64,000 bases of DNA. It comes from Sva-07 sp963743825 (GTDB lineage Bacteria > Actinomycetota > Acidimicrobiia > Acidimicrobiales > Ilumatobacteraceae). Shown piece by piece: positions 62,247 through 64,000 of this stretch. The translations under genes and the position numbers were made by a program. Within the stretch, counting starts at the first letter, position 1; each line of letters begins with the position of its first letter. Location of the stretch: positions 108,170 to 172,169 of the forward strand of contig CAVURC010000011.1 of NCBI GenBank assembly GCA_963743825.1, given 5' to 3'. The notes below the pieces were generated by a model that saw only the letters and a list, made by a program, of their open reading frames with translations, ran no database searches and was not told the origin of the DNA.

Positions 62247-62645
62247 TCAGGGCCAGTCGGGGTCGCCGCCGGCTTCCCACAGGCGGCGGATCACGCGGGG
62301 CGACAACTCGTCTTTGTTGACGTAGGCGATCGCCCCGCTGGTGCGGGCGCCCGACGGGAGGTCATCGAGGCCATACGTCGACACCAGGATCACCTTGATC
62401 GTTGCGTTCGCGCTCGTGATCAGGCGGGTGGCTTCGATCCCGTCGAGGTCACCCATGTTGATGTCCATCAGGACGAGTTGCGGCGCGACGGTCGAGCTCG
62501 TCTCGACCGCCTCCTCGCCGGACGCAACCTCGGCGACGAGTTCGAAGCCGGCGACGCGATCGATGACCGCCCTGGCGGCGGCGCGGAACGGAGGCTGATC
62601 GTCGACGATCATGACCGTGACCCGTTCCGTCGGCTGATCAGTCAT
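62247..62645 (-). CDS. single-domain response regulator (receiver only)
   Basis: 132 residues, a receiver domain without an output domain. Acidic pocket in MIVDDQPP, phosphoacceptor in LVLMDINMGD, then VILVSTYGLDD and YVNKDELSPRV. It ends shortly after the domain (WEAGGDPDWP). It starts at ATG 62645, overlapping the flavoprotein stop (ATGA), and converges with the histidine kinase, 10 nt away. It may act by protein contact or as a phosphate sink. Confidence 0.88.
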   Translation of the reverse strand: MTDQPTERVTVMIVDDQPPFRAAARAVIDRVAGFELVAEVASGEEAVETSSTVAPQLVLMDINMGDLDGIEATRLITSANATIKVILVSTYGLDDLPSGARTSGAIAYVNKDELSPRVIRRLWEAGGDPDWP

Positions 62646-64000
62646 CGCGCTCCTCTCATCGCTTCCTGTGCAGCGTGCCATCCGCACATGCCGTGGACAC
62701 CCCCACCGGGCGGGGTCGAACTCGAACACAAGTACACCCCGTCGATCGGCGTCTTCCAGGGATGCAGACCGATGGTCGGGCGCCGGACGAACTGGCGGAA
62801 GTCGGCGATGCCACCGTTGATGTCGCCGCCGATGTAGTTGGCGCCATGCGCTTCGACGGCCGCCGTGTCCATTGCATGACGACCGATGATCCGGTCGCGA
62901 AAGCCGGGAGCGAACCGCTCCACCTGCGCCTCGATCCGATCGGTCATGTCGACCGTCGACCCGTTGGGCACATGGCAGTACGCCCACACCGCCTGCATCT
63001 CATCCGGAGCCCGACTCGCGTCGAACAGGCTCGGCTGCGACAGCAGCACGTAGGGGCGTTCGGGATGCCCGCCGGCTTGGACCTCGGCCTCCGCCGCGGT
63101 GATCTGCTCGAGCGTGCCGCCGAGATGAACCGTCGCGGCGCGGGCGCAGTCGGCGTTGGCCCAGGGGATCGGACCGTCGAGTGCCAAGTCGAGCTTGAAC
63201 ACCCCGGCGCCGTAGCGGTAGCCGGTGAGCACCCTGCGGTATCGGTTCGGAATCGCGTCACCGGCGATCGCGAGGACCTGACGTGGGGTGAGGTCGAGCA
63301 GCACAGCATCGGCCGGTGGGAGTTCCGTCAGCGAGGTGATGCGTCGGTCGCATTCGACTCGGCCCCCGAGGCCTTCCAAGACGGCCACGAGAGCGTTGGC
63401 GATCTGTTGCGATCCCCCTTTTGCGAGCGGCCACCCGACGAGATGGGCCAGCACTCCGAGCATCAGGCCATAACCCGCCGTGACAGGCGCCTTCAGGTCG
63501 AGGATCGAGTGACCGGCAAGGCCCGCGAACAGGGCCTGGGCTTCGTCGGTGCCGAATCCTCGGCGGGCGACCGTGTGGGCGGGCAGGATGCCGACTGCTC
63601 CGTAGCGAGCGAGCGTGATCGGATGCTTCGGGGGTATGGACAACGGCGAGAGCAGCCCGTCGGTCAGATCGAATCCAGCTTCGACGAACGGGCCGAACAA
63701 CCGGCGGTAGGCCTTGGCGTCGGCGCCCAGACCGTCGGCGGTGTCGGCCACCGACCGGTGCAGCAGCGCCACGCGACCGCCGTCGAGCGGATGCGCGACC
63801 GGCACGTCGGGGTGGATCCATTCCAGACCGTGCGCATCCAACGGCGTCTCGCTCGCGGCGATCTCGCGGAACGCCGGCGACCCGAGAGCGAGCGGATGGA
63901 TCGCCGAGCACACGTCGTGCAGCACGCCTGGCAGCGTCAACTCCTCGGTCCGGGTACCGCCACCGGGTCGCGACGGCGGCTTCGAACACCGACACGTCCC
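62642..64000 (-). CDS. phytoene-desaturase-like FAD oxidoreductase (N-terminus outside window; one frameshift)
   Basis: More than 450 residues. Belongs to the NAD(P)/FAD oxidoreductase (phytoene desaturase/amine oxidase-like) family. Seen are ELTLPGVLHDVCSAIHPLALGS, KGGSQQIANALVAVLEGLGG (dinucleotide region) and the FAD-binding C-terminus VYLCSSSTPPGGGVHGMCG. The uninterrupted frame begins at 63940; upstream, GGGTRTEEL connects with one frame change (an inserted C near 63972) to VFEAAVAT, so the gene extends beyond the right edge. The dinucleotide GxGxxG is not in the window. Substrate is unknown. Confidence 0.82.
   Translation of the reverse strand, partial: GTCRCSKPPSRPGGGTRTEELTLPGVLHDVCSAIHPLALGSPAFREIAASETPLDAHGLEWIHPDVPVAHPLDGGRVALLHRSVADTADGLGADAKAYRRLFGPFVEAGFDLTDGLLSPLSIPPKHPITLARYGAVGILPAHTVARRGFGTDEAQALFAGLAGHSILDLKAPVTAGYGLMLGVLAHLVGWPLAKGGSQQIANALVAVLEGLGGRVECDRRITSLTELPPADAVLLDLTPRQVLAIAGDAIPNRYRRVLTGYRYGAGVFKLDLALDGPIPWANADCARAATVHLGGTLEQITAAEAEVQAGGHPERPYVLLSQPSLFDASRAPDEMQAVWAYCHVPNGSTVDMTDRIEAQVERFAPGFRDRIIGRHAMDTAAVEAHGANYIGGDINGGIADFRQFVRRPTIGLHPWKTPIDGVYLCSSSTPPGGGVHGMCGWHAAQEAMRGAR

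Overview
The window is GC-rich, gene-dense bacterial chromosome with short intergenic gaps, GTG starts, ATGA/GTGA stop-start overlaps and leaderless-looking promoters. The gene content points to the Actinomycetota: a DUF3097 protein, a single-cytochrome succinate dehydrogenase, fused CopC-CopD with YcnI and DUF305, an Fe-S photolyase, and LuxR-type signalling. An Acidimicrobiia lineage (Ilumatobacter-like) is my best guess from recalled protein similarity; nothing was searched. I see no rRNA, tRNA, CRISPR array, IS element or prophage.

Layout. 0-4 kb: end of an unidentified gene, a MoxR/BchI-like AAA+ ATPase and a GH2 glycosidase. 4-7.5 kb: sdhCAB. 7.5-16.7 kb: Fe-S photolyase, membrane pyrophosphatase, DUF3097, an SDR, an SCP2 protein, an Fpg/Nei glycosylase, a nucleoside phosphorylase and a META lipoprotein. 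16.8-20.7 kb: ferric-iron ABC transporter (fbpA, fbpB and convergent fbpC) behind an IdeR/DtxR-like operator. 21-32.7 kb: mdh, two acyltransferase-3/SGNH paralogues, metF, purH, sucCD and a B12-binding protein. 33-41.5 kb: a very large cyclase-AAA-TPR regulator, a flavodoxin, a CDF metal exporter with a Zur/Fur-like operator, and a copper module (CopC-CopD, YcnI, DUF305). 41.5-49.7 kb: a UvrD/PcrA helicase carrying an intein, a PCD-VOC fusion protein, a redoxin with an in-frame TGA, an ABC-F protein and a secreted helical protein. 49.8-62.6 kb: a signalling/ABC island (LuxR response regulator, three FtsX-type permeases, a REC-cyclase protein, a LolD-like ATPase, a histidine kinase, a single-domain receiver). 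The window ends inside a phytoene-desaturase-like flavoprotein.

Central carbon metabolism is well represented (sdhCAB, mdh, sucCD), next to one-carbon/purine genes (metF, purH). Metal handling forms a second theme (iron import, CDF export, copper proteins).

Two window-wide features matter for reading the annotation. First, about twenty genes are split by single-base frameshifts, nearly all +1 insertions, with intact protein sequence on both sides. I read most of these as sequencing or assembly error, and I give each gene as one merged feature. Second, near-perfect palindromes sit at gene ends. Several share a GTC-N-GAC core, and they look like bidirectional terminators or REP-like elements.

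The most interesting candidate is the redoxin at 45866-46940. A TGA replaces the first cysteine of its Cys-Gly-Cys motif and is followed at the right distance by a SECIS-like hairpin, so it may be a selenoprotein.
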